A stretch of DNA of 15,071 nucleotides from NCBI GenBank assembly GCA_038248655.1, contig JBBRXG010000075.1, positions 1 through 15,071 of the forward strand, written 5' to 3'. The position numbers and the translations under genes were made by a program. The notes below the pieces were generated by a model that worked only from the letters and a program-made list of their open reading frames with translations, was not told the origin of the DNA and made no database searches. Shown piece by piece: positions 6,928-13,937 of this stretch. This DNA is from DATBLE01 sp038248655. GTDB lineage: Bacteria > Actinomycetota > Thermoleophilia > Gaiellales > Gaiellaceae. The first letter of the stretch is position 1. The number at the start of each line of letters is the position of its first letter.

Positions 6928-7155
6928 CGTCCGTCGAGCGCTCGGCGCACGGCTTCCTCGTCCTCGAGGTCGATGCGGGCGGCCATCGGTCGCGAGGTCC
7001 AGGTGAGCTCAGGCGATGTGGGCGCATCCGGCTCGCGGAGCGCCGCCCGCGAGGAGCTCGGAGACGAGCCGGCCGAGCGTCTTGCCCTCGCGACGCGTGC
7101 GCTCCTTCAGCTGCCGCAGGACCGAGCCGTCGATGTCGATCGTCGTCCGGGTCAT
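6924..7155 (-). pseudogene. vapB: VapB-type antitoxin, frameshifted near 7046
   Basis: From ATG 7155 the protein begins MTRTTIDIDGSVLRQLKERT then RREGKTLGRLVSELLA, a ribbon-helix-helix antitoxin start. In this frame it ends at TGA 7009-7011 after an unrelated tail (48 residues). One surplus base in the CCC at 7046-7048 explains it: the neighbouring frame continues as ALREPDAPTSPEL, WTSRPMAARIDLEDEEAV and RRALDGR, a typical VapB C-terminus that would wrap the toxin, and stops at 6924-6926 overlapping the vapC start. Repaired length is about 76 residues. The DNA-binding half is still encoded, so a truncated product might bind its operator. With vapC split, loss of antitoxin function would have no toxic cost. 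Confidence 0.8.
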
Positions 7156-7181
7156 ATGCGTGATGGTTCTCTCTGACGCAT
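7156..7181. promoter_or_regulatory. Inverted repeat upstream of vapB, possible operator
   Basis: ATGCGT (7156-7161) and ACGCAT (7176-7181) form an inverted repeat with a 14-base gap, directly upstream of the vapB ATG at 7155. VapB proteins commonly bind such repeats to repress their own promoter. The position fits, but the arms are short and chance is possible. Confidence 0.4.
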
Positions 7182-7215
7182 CAGATGCGAGCCGGCTTGT
7201 GCTCGGAACCGTCCC

Positions 7216-7221
7216 TACACT
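7216..7221 (+). promoter_or_regulatory. -10 box TACACT of a leaderless oxidoreductase transcript
   Basis: TACACT fits TAnnnT and ends 7 bases before GTG 7228, so the predicted transcription start is the G of the start codon. No clear -35 is seen. This supports GTG 7228 as the true start. Confidence 0.5.
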
Positions 7222-7227
7222 CGGCTC

Positions 7228-8124
7228 GTGGCGCGCCTGCTCGAGATCGGGATCCAGCTCCCAGAGGTCGAGCGCGCGGTCACGTGGGCGGAGGTCAAGG
7301 CGATCGCGCTCGCCGCCGAGCAGGCCGGCTTCGACTCGGTGTGGCTCGGCGACCACCTGCTCTACCGCGACCAGGGCCCCGAGCGAGCGCCCTGGGACGT
7401 GTGGACCTTCCTGGCCGGCCTGGCGGGCGCGACCCGGCGAGCTCGCCTCGGCCCGCTCGTCGCCTGCACCGCGTTCCACCCGCCGGGGCTTCTGGCGCGG
7501 ATGGCGGCCGCCGTCGACGAGCTGGCGGGCGGTCGGCTCGTGCTCGGGCTCGGCGCCGGTTGGAACGAGGCCGAGTTCAGGGCGTTCGGGCTTCCCTTCG
7601 ATCATCGCGTCTCGCGGTTCGAGGAGTCGTTCGAAATCGTCCGGCGTCTCCTCGGCGGCGAGCGCGTCACCTTCTCCGGCCGCTTCCACCGGGTCGACGA
7701 CGCGGTCGTGCTGCCCCGTCCGTGCCGCCGCGCGCGCCTGATGATCGGCTCGAACGGCCCGCGGATGCTGGCGATCGCGCTGCCGCACGTGGACGCGTGG
7801 AACACCTGGTACGAGTCGTACGGAAACACCGCGGGCGGCTTCGTAGCGCTCAACCGGCGGATCGACGAGGCCGCGGCGGGCGCGGGGCGCGATCCGGCGT
7901 CGATCGCACGGAGCGCCTGCGTGCTCGTCGCGCTCGGTCGCGGCGCCAACGAGCGGTCGCGCGATGGGCGTTCGCGCCCGATCGAGGGCCCGCCGGAGCG
8001 GATCGCGGCTCACCTCGGCGAGCTCGCCGCGGCCGGCGCGGGCGAGGCGATCCTGGTCGTCGACCCGATCACCGAGCGCTCCGTCGAGGAGCTTCACGGG
8101 GTTCTGGCGCTGCTCGACGCGTAG
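7228..8124 (+). CDS. LLM-class (luciferase-like) F420-dependent oxidoreductase
   Basis: This 298-residue protein has the TIM-barrel luciferase-like monooxygenase fold. Recognisable parts are EIGIQLPEVE at the N-terminus, AEQAGFDSVWLGDHLLYRDQ (residues about 32-51), RRARLGPLVACTAFHPPGLL, the conserved GGRLVLGLGAGWNEAEFRAF, the HRVSRFEESFEIVRRLL helix, and GPPERIAAHLGELAAAG near the end. In Actinobacteria such proteins usually use reduced F420 rather than FMN, but the cofactor cannot be read from sequence alone. The substrate is unknown. The GTG start is supported by a -10 box giving a leaderless mRNA. The gene stands alone: it diverges from vapBC and is followed by a hairpin and a promoter-sized gap before the next gene. 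Confidence 0.88.
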   Translation: MARLLEIGIQLPEVERAVTWAEVKAIALAAEQAGFDSVWLGDHLLYRDQGPERAPWDVWTFLAGLAGATRRARLGPLVACTAFHPPGLLARMAAAVDELAGGRLVLGLGAGWNEAEFRAFGLPFDHRVSRFEESFEIVRRLLGGERVTFSGRFHRVDDAVVLPRPCRRARLMIGSNGPRMLAIALPHVDAWNTWYESYGNTAGGFVALNRRIDEAAAGAGRDPASIARSACVLVALGRGANERSRDGRSRPIEGPPERIAAHLGELAAAGAGEAILVVDPITERSVEELHGVLALLDA

Positions 8125-8137
8125 GTCGAAGCCTCAC

Positions 8138-8153
8138 CGCCCGGGGCCGGGCG
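8138..8153 (+). terminator. GC-rich hairpin after the oxidoreductase gene
   Basis: CGCCCG and CGGGCG form a perfect 6-bp stem around GGGC, 14 bases after the TAG at 8122-8124. There is no T-tract. It is a plausible actinobacterial terminator. The rest of the gap to 8235 shows nothing else except the Shine-Dalgarno of the next gene. Confidence 0.4.
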
Positions 8154-8235
8154 CCCGCTCCGTCCGGTCGATCTGGTCTCCTGCGGGGCAGTGGCTGTGA
8201 GATAGGCAGTCGTCCATCGTCGTCGGAGGCTCTGA

Positions 8236-8679
8236 ATGGATCACGTCAAAGCGATGAGCCGCTCGTCCCAGCTCCTGCTGGGAGCCGGGCTGCTGCTCTT
8301 CATCTTCCTGTTCTTCGACTGGCAACAGGTCTGTGTCTCGGGCGGAGGCTTCTCCGCGTGCGGAGGACGGTCGGGCTGGCACGGCTGGGGGATCCTGGTC
8401 GGGCTGCTCGTGATCGCCCTGGTCCTCTGGGAGGTCGTCCAGCTCGTCGGCATGCGGGTCGAGCTGCCGTTCAAGGCTGCGCTCGTCAGCGCGGGTCTCG
8501 CCGCGGCGGTGCTGCTCTTCACCGTGATCAAGTTCCTGGTCGACAACGAGGCGCGGCACTGGCCCGCCTGGATCGGGCTGATCCTGGCGATCGTGATCGG
8601 CATCGGCGGCTTCCTCCGCTGGTCGGGCGACGCGCCCCGGGAGATGCGCGTCTCCCGGACGCCGCCGCCGGCTGCGTAG
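8236..8679 (+). CDS. Four-helix integral membrane protein, unknown function
   Basis: This 147-residue protein has four predicted membrane segments: about residues 11-28 (LLLGAGLLLFIFLFFDW), 49-71 (WGILVGLLVIALVLWEV), 78-101 (ALVSAGLAAAVLLFTVIKFLV) and 109-128 (WIGLILAIVIGIGGFL). The first loop contains two Cys in a short extracytoplasmic stretch (VCVSGGGFSACGG) that could form a disulphide. The C-terminus is short and polar with Pro and Arg. The ATG has GGAGG at 8225-8229 with ideal spacing. Its layout resembles small hypothetical membrane proteins seen widely in Actinobacteria; I recognise no specific family. It converges on the GH88-like gene with only 3 bp between the stops. Confidence 0.8.
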   Translation: MDHVKAMSRSSQLLLGAGLLLFIFLFFDWQQVCVSGGGFSACGGRSGWHGWGILVGLLVIALVLWEVVQLVGMRVELPFKAALVSAGLAAAVLLFTVIKFLVDNEARHWPAWIGLILAIVIGIGGFLRWSGDAPREMRVSRTPPPAA

Positions 8680-8682
8680 TGC

Positions 8683-9804
8683 TCAGCGGCGAGGGGACCC
8701 GACCCGGGTCCCCTCGCCCAGGAGCGGATCGAGCCGCCGCTCCGGCTCGACCGCGTGCACGAGCGCGTCGAGCAGGAAGAAGTCGCCCCAGGCGGTCGCC
8801 GAGTCGAGGCACAGACCGATCGGGTGGCGATAGCAGCAGTGGAGGAGCAGGCCGTCGCCCGGGCCGCGGTTCAGGCACGAGTCGACGAGCGCGTCGAGCA
8901 GGCGCCGGGCGTCGGCGTCGCGGCCGAGGTCGAAGAGCGCGGAGGCGACGATCGCCGCAGCCGAGGCATCGCGTTCGCCGGCCGGATCGTCGAAGTCCCA
9001 GGGCGGGATCAGACTCGGCGGGAGGTGGTCGAGGAACCAGCGCGCCGCCCGGTCCGCCGCGTCGGAGAGCCGCGGATCGCCGGTCGCCCGCGCGGCCGAG
9101 ACGAGCCCGTGGACCGCCCAGGCCTGCCCGCGGGCCCAGGTCGAATCGCGGGAGAGGCCGTTGGCGGTGCCGCGCTCGAGCGTCGATCCGTCGTCGGCGA
9201 AGCGGGCCGCGTGGAAGGTCGAGCCGTCCGGCCGGAGCAGGGTGTCGAGGGTCGCACCGAGATGCGCACGGGCGGCGGCGCCGGCTTCCTCGAGCCCCTC
9301 CCGCTCCGCCCACCAGAGCAGGAGCAGGTTCGGCCACGTGTCGACGATCGTCCGCCCGCGGAGGGCAGGGTCGTCGAGATGACCGACCACCTGGATCACG
9401 CCCGAGGGGAGCGCGCGCTCGACCAGCGCGGCCGCGGCGCGAAGGGCGAGCACGCGGTAGCGCTCCTCGCCGGTGGCGAGGCGGCCGAGCACGGCGCTCG
9501 GCCAGAACAGGAAGCCGAGATCGTGCGTGGTCGCCTCGGTCGCCCGCGGAGCGAGCGCGCCGGTGACGCGCTCCGCCTCCCGGGCGAGCGAGTCGTATCC
9601 GTCGAGGCGTGAGGCGAGCCAGAGCTGGCCGGCGACGAAGCCGCCCGTCCATGGCAGTCCGGTCAGCGCCTCGTGCTCGGCCCCGACGGGCGAGAGCCGG
9701 AGCCAGCGTCCGCCGTCGCCGGTGACGTGCGGGAGCCGACCGTCCACGAGGCCGAGCCGGCCGGCCCGGCCGGCAGCCAGCTCGAGCGCCTCACGCAGGC
9801 TCAA
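8683..9804 (-). CDS. GH88-like unsaturated glucuronyl hydrolase
   Basis: This 373-residue protein has the (alpha/alpha)6-barrel pattern of glycoside hydrolase family 88, enzymes that release 4,5-unsaturated uronic acids from oligosaccharides made by polysaccharide lyases. Visible family motifs are ATTHDLGFLFWPSA, with the first catalytic Asp candidate, TIVDTWPNLLLLWWA, with the second, RDSTWARGQAWAVHGL, and IPPWDFDDPAGERDASAAAI. There is no signal peptide, so it should act in the cytosol on imported oligosaccharides. The start is TTG 9804, with GAGG 6 bases upstream, overlapping the NfeD-like gene by 14 bp. It is the last gene of the selA-selB operon, which has no evident metabolic link. Its final codons also form a 13-bp hairpin. 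A distant GH105 relation is possible. Confidence 0.82.
   Translation of the reverse strand: MSLREALELAAGRAGRLGLVDGRLPHVTGDGGRWLRLSPVGAEHEALTGLPWTGGFVAGQLWLASRLDGYDSLAREAERVTGALAPRATEATTHDLGFLFWPSAVLGRLATGEERYRVLALRAAAALVERALPSGVIQVVGHLDDPALRGRTIVDTWPNLLLLWWAEREGLEEAGAAARAHLGATLDTLLRPDGSTFHAARFADDGSTLERGTANGLSRDSTWARGQAWAVHGLVSAARATGDPRLSDAADRAARWFLDHLPPSLIPPWDFDDPAGERDASAAAIVASALFDLGRDADARRLLDALVDSCLNRGPGDGLLLHCCYRHPIGLCLDSATAWGDFFLLDALVHAVEPERRLDPLLGEGTRVGSPRR
8688..8718. terminator. Perfect 13-bp hairpin within the GH88-like C-terminal codons, candidate bidirectional terminator
   Basis: GGCGAGGGGACCC pairs with GGGTCCCCTCGCC around loop GACCC. It lies 8 bases past the plus-strand membrane protein stop and covers the last codons of the minus-strand GH88-like gene. 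It is symmetric, so it could end transcription from both sides. No T-tract is present. Confidence 0.7.
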
Positions 9805-10120
9805 GCGCGACCTCGAGGGTCAGACCGTCGCGGCCGACGATCCGCACCCTCTCTCCTCGTGCTGCGCCGTCTTCGCATCGTGCGCGCCACAGCTCACCCT
9901 GGATGCGGACCAGGCCGTAGGGCCTGCACTCCTCTGCCACCTCGACGACCTGGCCGATCATGGTTTCCGCGCCGACCTGGACATTGCGACGCTGGGAGTA
10001 CCAGAGCCAGAAGATCGGCGTCGACGTCTCGAAGACACCCGTTGCGGCGAGGAGCGCGATCGCCCAGCCGCCCCTGACGACGTGGAAGACGACGAGCAGA
10101 AGCGCGATCCAGAAGGTCAT
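9791..10120 (-). CDS. NfeD-like membrane protein with OB-fold domain
   Basis: This 109-residue protein has one clear membrane helix (about residues 4-29), a second hydrophobic patch (FWLWYS, 37-42) and a C-terminal small beta domain: MIGQVVEVAEECRPYGLVRI, GELWRARCEDG and RGERVRIVGRDGLTLEV. The order G-x-V, GxVRIxGExWxA and GxxVxIVxxDGLxLxV is that of the NfeD C-terminal OB fold, usually linked to membrane proteases or stomatin-like proteins. It is shorter than classic NfeD, which has several helices, and no stomatin/SPFH partner gene is nearby. Its ATG follows the selB TGA after 3 bases and its stop overlaps the GH88-like gene, so it is part of the operon. Why it sits with selenocysteine genes is unclear. 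Confidence 0.75.
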   Translation of the reverse strand: MTFWIALLLVVFHVVRGGWAIALLAATGVFETSTPIFWLWYSQRRNVQVGAETMIGQVVEVAEECRPYGLVRIQGELWRARCEDGAARGERVRIVGRDGLTLEVALEPA

Positions 10121-10123
10121 CGG

Positions 10124-11773
10124 TCAGCGCGCGCTTCGGCGCAGGACGCGCTCGTCGCCGACGCGTCGGGTGAGGCCGTCGGCGTCGAAGCGCTCGAGCA
10201 GGAGCTGGGCGGAGCGGCGTCCGATGCCGAGCAGATCGCGAAAGCGGGCGAGGGTGATCGAGCCGGTCGCCCTGCACTCGCGGACGAGGGCCGAGCGCGC
10301 CTCGTCGTAGGCCGCCGTGCCGATCGCCAGCCCGTCGCCCACCCGCACGAGCCTTCCCTCCAGCTCGAGCGCGCGCGCGAGCTTGGCGTCCGGGATCCTC
10401 ACCGGGTTCGGGCCTGCTGCCTCCAGTTCGGCCAGGAGCTCCTCGCCGCCGGCCGACGCCGCCTTCGCGCCGGGCAGGTACAGGCGCGAGCCGCGCCGCT
10501 CGACTCCGAGGAGCGGCACGATCGCGGGCGCCCACGGCGCCGCCGGGGCGTCGATTCCCGGATCGCGCAGATCGGCGGCGGCGATGCGGGCGTGGACGTC
10601 GTCGCGGAGCGCGCCGAGCCACTCGCCCGAGAACACCCATTCGCCGGCGCGCTCGACACCGGTCAGCTCGCCGAGGTGGCGAAGGGTCTCGGCGCGTACG
10701 GGCTCGTGGACGGCGGCGCCGGCCTCGCCGCTCTCCAGCAGCTCCAGGCGCGCCGCGTCGAGCCGCCGGGGCGGAAGCGGGTCGAGCACGCGGCCGCCGC
10801 CGACGGTCGTCGCCGCTCGCAGGATGACGCGGTCGTCGCGTGAGGCGACGACCGGCTGCGCCAGCCGAAGCTGGGCGTAGAGACCAGCCTGCACGACCCT
10901 GGCGGGCACGTCGGCCGTTCCCAGGTGCACAGTGACGGCCGCCGGCAGCTCGGTCGCCTCCTCGAGCCGCACATCGAGCCGGTAGGTGACGGGGTACGCG
11001 CCGGGCTCGACGAGCGCCTCGCCGCGGGCGAGCCGTCCGCGCTCGACCCCGGGCAAGGACACGGCGACGCGCTGTCCGGCGCCGGCGCGCTCGACGGCGC
11101 GGTCGTGGACCTGGACGCTGCGCACCCGCACGTCGATCCCGCCCGGCTCGATCCGCAGCTCGTCGCCCTCGCCGATCGACCCCGACCAGAGTGTCCCCGT
11201 CACGACCGTTCCGACCCCGCGGAGGGAGAAGGCCCGGTCGACGTAGAGCCGCGCGGCGCCCTCGCCGTGTGCGTCGTCCGCCCCGTCCGCGGCCGCGGCG
11301 AGGGCTGCCCGGAGCTCGTCGAGGCCGGCGCCGGTCTTCGCGCTGACCGCGACGACCGCGGCCTCCGGCACGAGCTCCTCCGCCTCCGCGGTCGCCAGCT
11401 CGAGCGTCTCCGCGTCGACCGCGTCGGCCTTCGTCACCGCGACCACCCCCCGCTCGATGCCGAGCAGCCGCAGGATCGCGAGGTGCTCGTGCGTCTGCGG
11501 GCGGGCGCCCTCGGCGGCGTCGATCACGAGCAGGAAGAGGTCGATCCCGGTTGCGCCCGCGACCATGTTGCGGACGAAGCGCTCGTGCCCGGGCACGTCG
11601 ACCAGCGACAGGCGGCGGCCGTCGGGGAGGTCGAGGGGAGCGTAGCCGAGGTCGATCGAGATCCCCCGCCGCCGCTCCTCGGGCAGCCGGTCCGTGTCCT
11701 TTCCGGTCAGCGCCCGGACGAGCCACGTCTTGCCGTGGTCGATGTGACCCGCGGTTCCTACCGTGAGCGGCAT
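10124..11773 (-). CDS. selB: Selenocysteine-specific elongation factor SelB
   Basis: This 549-residue GTPase delivers Sec-tRNA to ribosomes at UGA codons followed by a SECIS element. All G motifs are present: GHIDHGKT (residues 9-16), GISIDLGY (37-44), DVPGHE (59-64), TKAD (114-117) and SAKTG (144-148). Beta-barrel domains follow (DRAFSLRGVGTVVTGTLWSG, then GQRVAVSLPGVE). The C-terminal winged helices that bind the mRNA hairpin are shown by ARFRDLLGIGRRSAQLLLERFDADGLTRRV at the end. The length is slightly below the usual 600 or so residues, which fits compact actinobacterial forms. The ATG overlaps selA by 16 bp. With SelA upstream the assignment is firm. Confidence 0.95.
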   Translation of the reverse strand: MPLTVGTAGHIDHGKTWLVRALTGKDTDRLPEERRRGISIDLGYAPLDLPDGRRLSLVDVPGHERFVRNMVAGATGIDLFLLVIDAAEGARPQTHEHLAILRLLGIERGVVAVTKADAVDAETLELATAEAEELVPEAAVVAVSAKTGAGLDELRAALAAAADGADDAHGEGAARLYVDRAFSLRGVGTVVTGTLWSGSIGEGDELRIEPGGIDVRVRSVQVHDRAVERAGAGQRVAVSLPGVERGRLARGEALVEPGAYPVTYRLDVRLEEATELPAAVTVHLGTADVPARVVQAGLYAQLRLAQPVVASRDDRVILRAATTVGGGRVLDPLPPRRLDAARLELLESGEAGAAVHEPVRAETLRHLGELTGVERAGEWVFSGEWLGALRDDVHARIAAADLRDPGIDAPAAPWAPAIVPLLGVERRGSRLYLPGAKAASAGGEELLAELEAAGPNPVRIPDAKLARALELEGRLVRVGDGLAIGTAAYDEARSALVRECRATGSITLARFRDLLGIGRRSAQLLLERFDADGLTRRVGDERVLRRSAR

Positions 11774-13053
11774 GCGGCGACCGCGGCTGCGACGTCCTCG
11801 AGCTCGTCGGCGGCGAGCGTGCGGCAGTCGAGCAGGCAGCGGCCGTCGCGGACGACCGAGACGACCGGCGGATCGGCCGCCCGCAAGCCGGCCGCGAGCC
11901 CCTCCTCGACCGCGCAGGCGAAGCTCGGCAGCTCCGCGAGCGGCAGCGCGCCGCCCCCCACGCGCGCGACGGTCTCCTCGACGGCGCCCTCCGTGAGGGC
12001 GGCGAGCCGCAGTGCCCGGCCGCGAACGGTCTCGGCCGGCTCGGACAGCATCCGGAGCACCGGAACCTCGCGCAGAGCGCGCGCCGGCTCGAGGTACAGG
12101 CCGAGCGTCGCTTCGAGCGCGGCGAGGGTCAGCTTGTCTGCGCGTACCGCGCGCTGGAGCGGGTGCCGGCGCAGACGCTCGACGAGATCCGCTCGCCCGA
12201 CGACGATCCCCGCCTGCGGCCCGCCGAGCAGCTTGTCGCCGGAGAAGCAGACGAGGTCGGCTCCGGCGGCGAGCGATTCCCGCGCCGACGGCTCGTCTCC
12301 AAGTAACAGACTGTTACTAAGTAACCCGGAGCCGAGGTCGTCGACGAGCGCGAGGCCGTGCCGCGCGGCGACCTCTGCCAGCTTCGTCGTCGAGGGACGT
12401 TCGGTGAAGCCGACCTGCCGGAAGTTCGACTGGTGGACGCGCAGGAGCAGTGCCGTCTCCGGGCCGATCGCCCGCTCGTAGTCGGCCGCCCGGGTCCGGT
12501 TGGTCGTCCCGACCTCGATCAGCCTGGCTCCCGAGCGTGCGAGCACGTCGGGGATGCGGAAGCCGTCGCCGATCTCGATCAGCTCACCGCGGGAGACGAT
12601 CACCTCGCGCCCCTCGGCGAGCGCGGCGAGCGCGAGCAGCACCGCAGCGGCGTTGTTGTTGACGACGAGCGCACCCTCCGCCCCCGTCAGCCGGTGGAGG
12701 ATGCCGGCAGCGTGATCCTGGCGGGAGCCCCGGCCGCCCCCGTCGAGGTCGTATTCCAGGTTCGAGTAGCCGAGGCCGACCTCGTGCAGCCGCTCGAGCG
12801 CGGCCCGTGGGAGCGGTGCCCGGCCGAGATTCGTGTGCACGATCACGCCCGTGGCGTTCAGCACCCGCCGGAGCTTCGGACGGCGTGCACGTCCAAGCTC
12901 GTCGCGCAGCTCCTCTTCGAGGTCTCCAGGCTCCGCGCCGGCCCGGATCCGTTCGCGTGCGGCCTCGAGCACGCGCCTCGCTGCGTCGACGGCGAGAGCG
13001 TCGTCGACCGTCCGCGCGAGCTCGTCGACCGAGGGCAGATCTCGAAGCTCCAT
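11758..13053 (-). CDS. selA: L-seryl-tRNA(Sec) selenium transferase SelA
   Basis: This 431-residue PLP enzyme turns Ser-tRNA(Sec) into Sec-tRNA(Sec) using selenophosphate. Family motifs are VLNATGVIVHTNLGRAPLP, LEYDLDGGGRGSR, the NNNAAAVLLAL loop, VSRGELIEIGDGFRIPDV, VHQSNFRQVGF and the PLP-lysine motif CFSGDKLLGGPQAG with Lys274. The ATG at 13053 is preferred: it follows a TAGACT -10 box with a 4-base leader, whereas longer in-frame extension would run through the promoter and the divergent carboxypeptidase gene. In DDLGSGLLSNSLLLGDEPS two Leu residues are TTA codons within an AT-rich patch (12299-12327), striking in this GC-rich gene. selB follows with overlap. selD and tRNA-Sec must lie elsewhere. 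Confidence 0.95.
   Translation of the reverse strand: MELRDLPSVDELARTVDDALAVDAARRVLEAARERIRAGAEPGDLEEELRDELGRARRPKLRRVLNATGVIVHTNLGRAPLPRAALERLHEVGLGYSNLEYDLDGGGRGSRQDHAAGILHRLTGAEGALVVNNNAAAVLLALAALAEGREVIVSRGELIEIGDGFRIPDVLARSGARLIEVGTTNRTRAADYERAIGPETALLLRVHQSNFRQVGFTERPSTTKLAEVAARHGLALVDDLGSGLLSNSLLLGDEPSARESLAAGADLVCFSGDKLLGGPQAGIVVGRADLVERLRRHPLQRAVRADKLTLAALEATLGLYLEPARALREVPVLRMLSEPAETVRGRALRLAALTEGAVEETVARVGGGALPLAELPSFACAVEEGLAAGLRAADPPVVSVVRDGRCLLDCRTLAADELEDVAAAVAACRSR
12299..12327. repeat. AT-rich repeat/palindrome inside selA
   Basis: The plus strand holds the 17-mer AGTAACAGACTGTTACT (12302-12318), palindromic apart from its central base, and a third GTAAC copy just after it. 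Read along selA, GTTACTT occurs twice. The patch stands out from its GC-rich surroundings, and the reading frame stays open through it. Confidence 0.75.
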
Positions 13054-13063
13054 CCCGCTGACA

Positions 13064-13069
13064 AGTCTA
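13064..13069 (-). promoter_or_regulatory. -10 box TAGACT of the selA operon
   Basis: On the minus strand TAGACT (13069-13064) fits TAnnnT and ends 10 bases before the selA ATG, predicting a leader of only about 4 bases. The same 46-bp gap holds the -10 box of the divergent carboxypeptidase gene. Confidence 0.5.
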
Positions 13070-13086
13070 GGCGCCGGCCGGCGGGC

Positions 13087-13092
13087 TACCCT
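13087..13092 (+). promoter_or_regulatory. -10 box TACCCT of the D,D-carboxypeptidase gene
   Basis: TACCCT ends 7 bases before GTG 13100, so transcription should start at or one base before the start codon. This supports the GTG over longer in-frame starts. Confidence 0.45.
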
Positions 13093-13099
13093 GTGGCGC

Positions 13100-13936
13100 G
13101 TGCGACTTCCCCCGCTCGCACTCCTCGTCGCCCTGCTCCTCGTCCCGGCGGCGGCGGCCGACCGCCGGCTCGAGCTCGTCCACTCGACCGGTCCTCTTCC
13201 GGCCCACGGGATCAAGCTGACGGCGCGCTCTGCGATCCTGGTCGACGGTCCGAGCGGCACGGTGCTGTGGGGCAAGCGGATGCGCGTCCGCCGTCCGATC
13301 GCCTCGACGACGAAGATCATGACCGCCCTCGTCGCGATGGAGAGGCTCGGCCCGCATTCGATCGTCACCGTCGACCGGTCGGTCCGTCGCGTCCCGCCGA
13401 TCGTCGAAGGCCTCCGGCCGGGCGAGCGGGTCGAGGCGTGGAAGCTCTTCTACGGGCTCCTGCTCTACTCCGGAAACGACGATGCGCTTGCGCTTGCGAT
13501 CGGCGCGGGCGGGACGCGCTCCCGGTTCGTCGAGCTGATGAACGAGAAGGCGCAGGGCCTCGGCCTGAGCGACTCGCACTTTCGCAGCCCGAGCGGACTG
13601 CTCGACCGGGACAACTACTCGACCGCCTGGGACCTGGCCGCGCTCGCCCGGTACGCGATGCGGAACCCGCGGTTCAGGGCGGTCGTCCGGACGCGCGTCA
13701 AGCACGTTCCCTGGCCCGGTATCGGCGAGAAGATCTACGTGAACAAGAACCACCTGATCGGCTCCTATCCGGGCGCGAACGGCATCAAGACCGGCTGGAC
13801 GACGATCGCCAAGCACTGCCTCGTCGCCTCCGCCCGCCGCAACGGCGTCTCGCTGATCGCCGTCGTTCTCGGCGCGGACGATTCCTACGCCGACGTCGAG
13901 AAGCTCCTCGACTTCGGCTTCTCGACGCGCGGCTGA
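13100..13936 (+). CDS. D-alanyl-D-alanine carboxypeptidase (PBP5 / peptidase S11 type)
   Basis: This 278-residue enzyme trims the terminal D-Ala of peptidoglycan stem peptides outside the membrane. Its N-terminus is a classical signal peptide (residues 1 to about 20, LPPLALLVALLLVPAAAA). The three penicillin-binding motifs are present and well spaced: STTK with Ser69 and Lys72, SGN at 124-126, and KTG at 230-232. Other S11 family marks are NHLIGSYPGANGIKTGWT and LMNEKAQGLGLSDSHFRSPSGL. There is no C-terminal membrane-anchor domain as in PBP5 of E. coli, so the protein ends with the catalytic domain (compact type). It is divergent from selA and its stop is one base from that of the response regulator, with no terminator visible between. 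Confidence 0.93.
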   Translation: MRLPPLALLVALLLVPAAAADRRLELVHSTGPLPAHGIKLTARSAILVDGPSGTVLWGKRMRVRRPIASTTKIMTALVAMERLGPHSIVTVDRSVRRVPPIVEGLRPGERVEAWKLFYGLLLYSGNDDALALAIGAGGTRSRFVELMNEKAQGLGLSDSHFRSPSGLLDRDNYSTAWDLAALARYAMRNPRFRAVVRTRVKHVPWPGIGEKIYVNKNHLIGSYPGANGIKTGWTTIAKHCLVASARRNGVSLIAVVLGADDSYADVEKLLDFGFSTRG

Positions 13937-13937
13937 C

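Noticed and set aside
7009..8097. Long minus-strand frame that ends in the VapB start
   Set aside because: Only the last 48 residues are meaningful (VapB N-terminus); the rest is a shadow of the oxidoreductase gene.
10925..12481. Long plus-strand open frame antisense to selB and selA
   Set aside because: Composition is Ser/Arg/Pro/Ala-rich without motifs; both minus-strand genes are firmly identified here.
12833..13099. Extended upstream start for the carboxypeptidase
   Set aside because: The extension has no signal peptide sense and overlaps selA; GTG 13100 gives an immediate signal peptide and fits the -10 box.
13054..13368. Extended upstream start for SelA
   Set aside because: It would run antisense through the carboxypeptidase start; the ATG at 13053 gives the normal family length.
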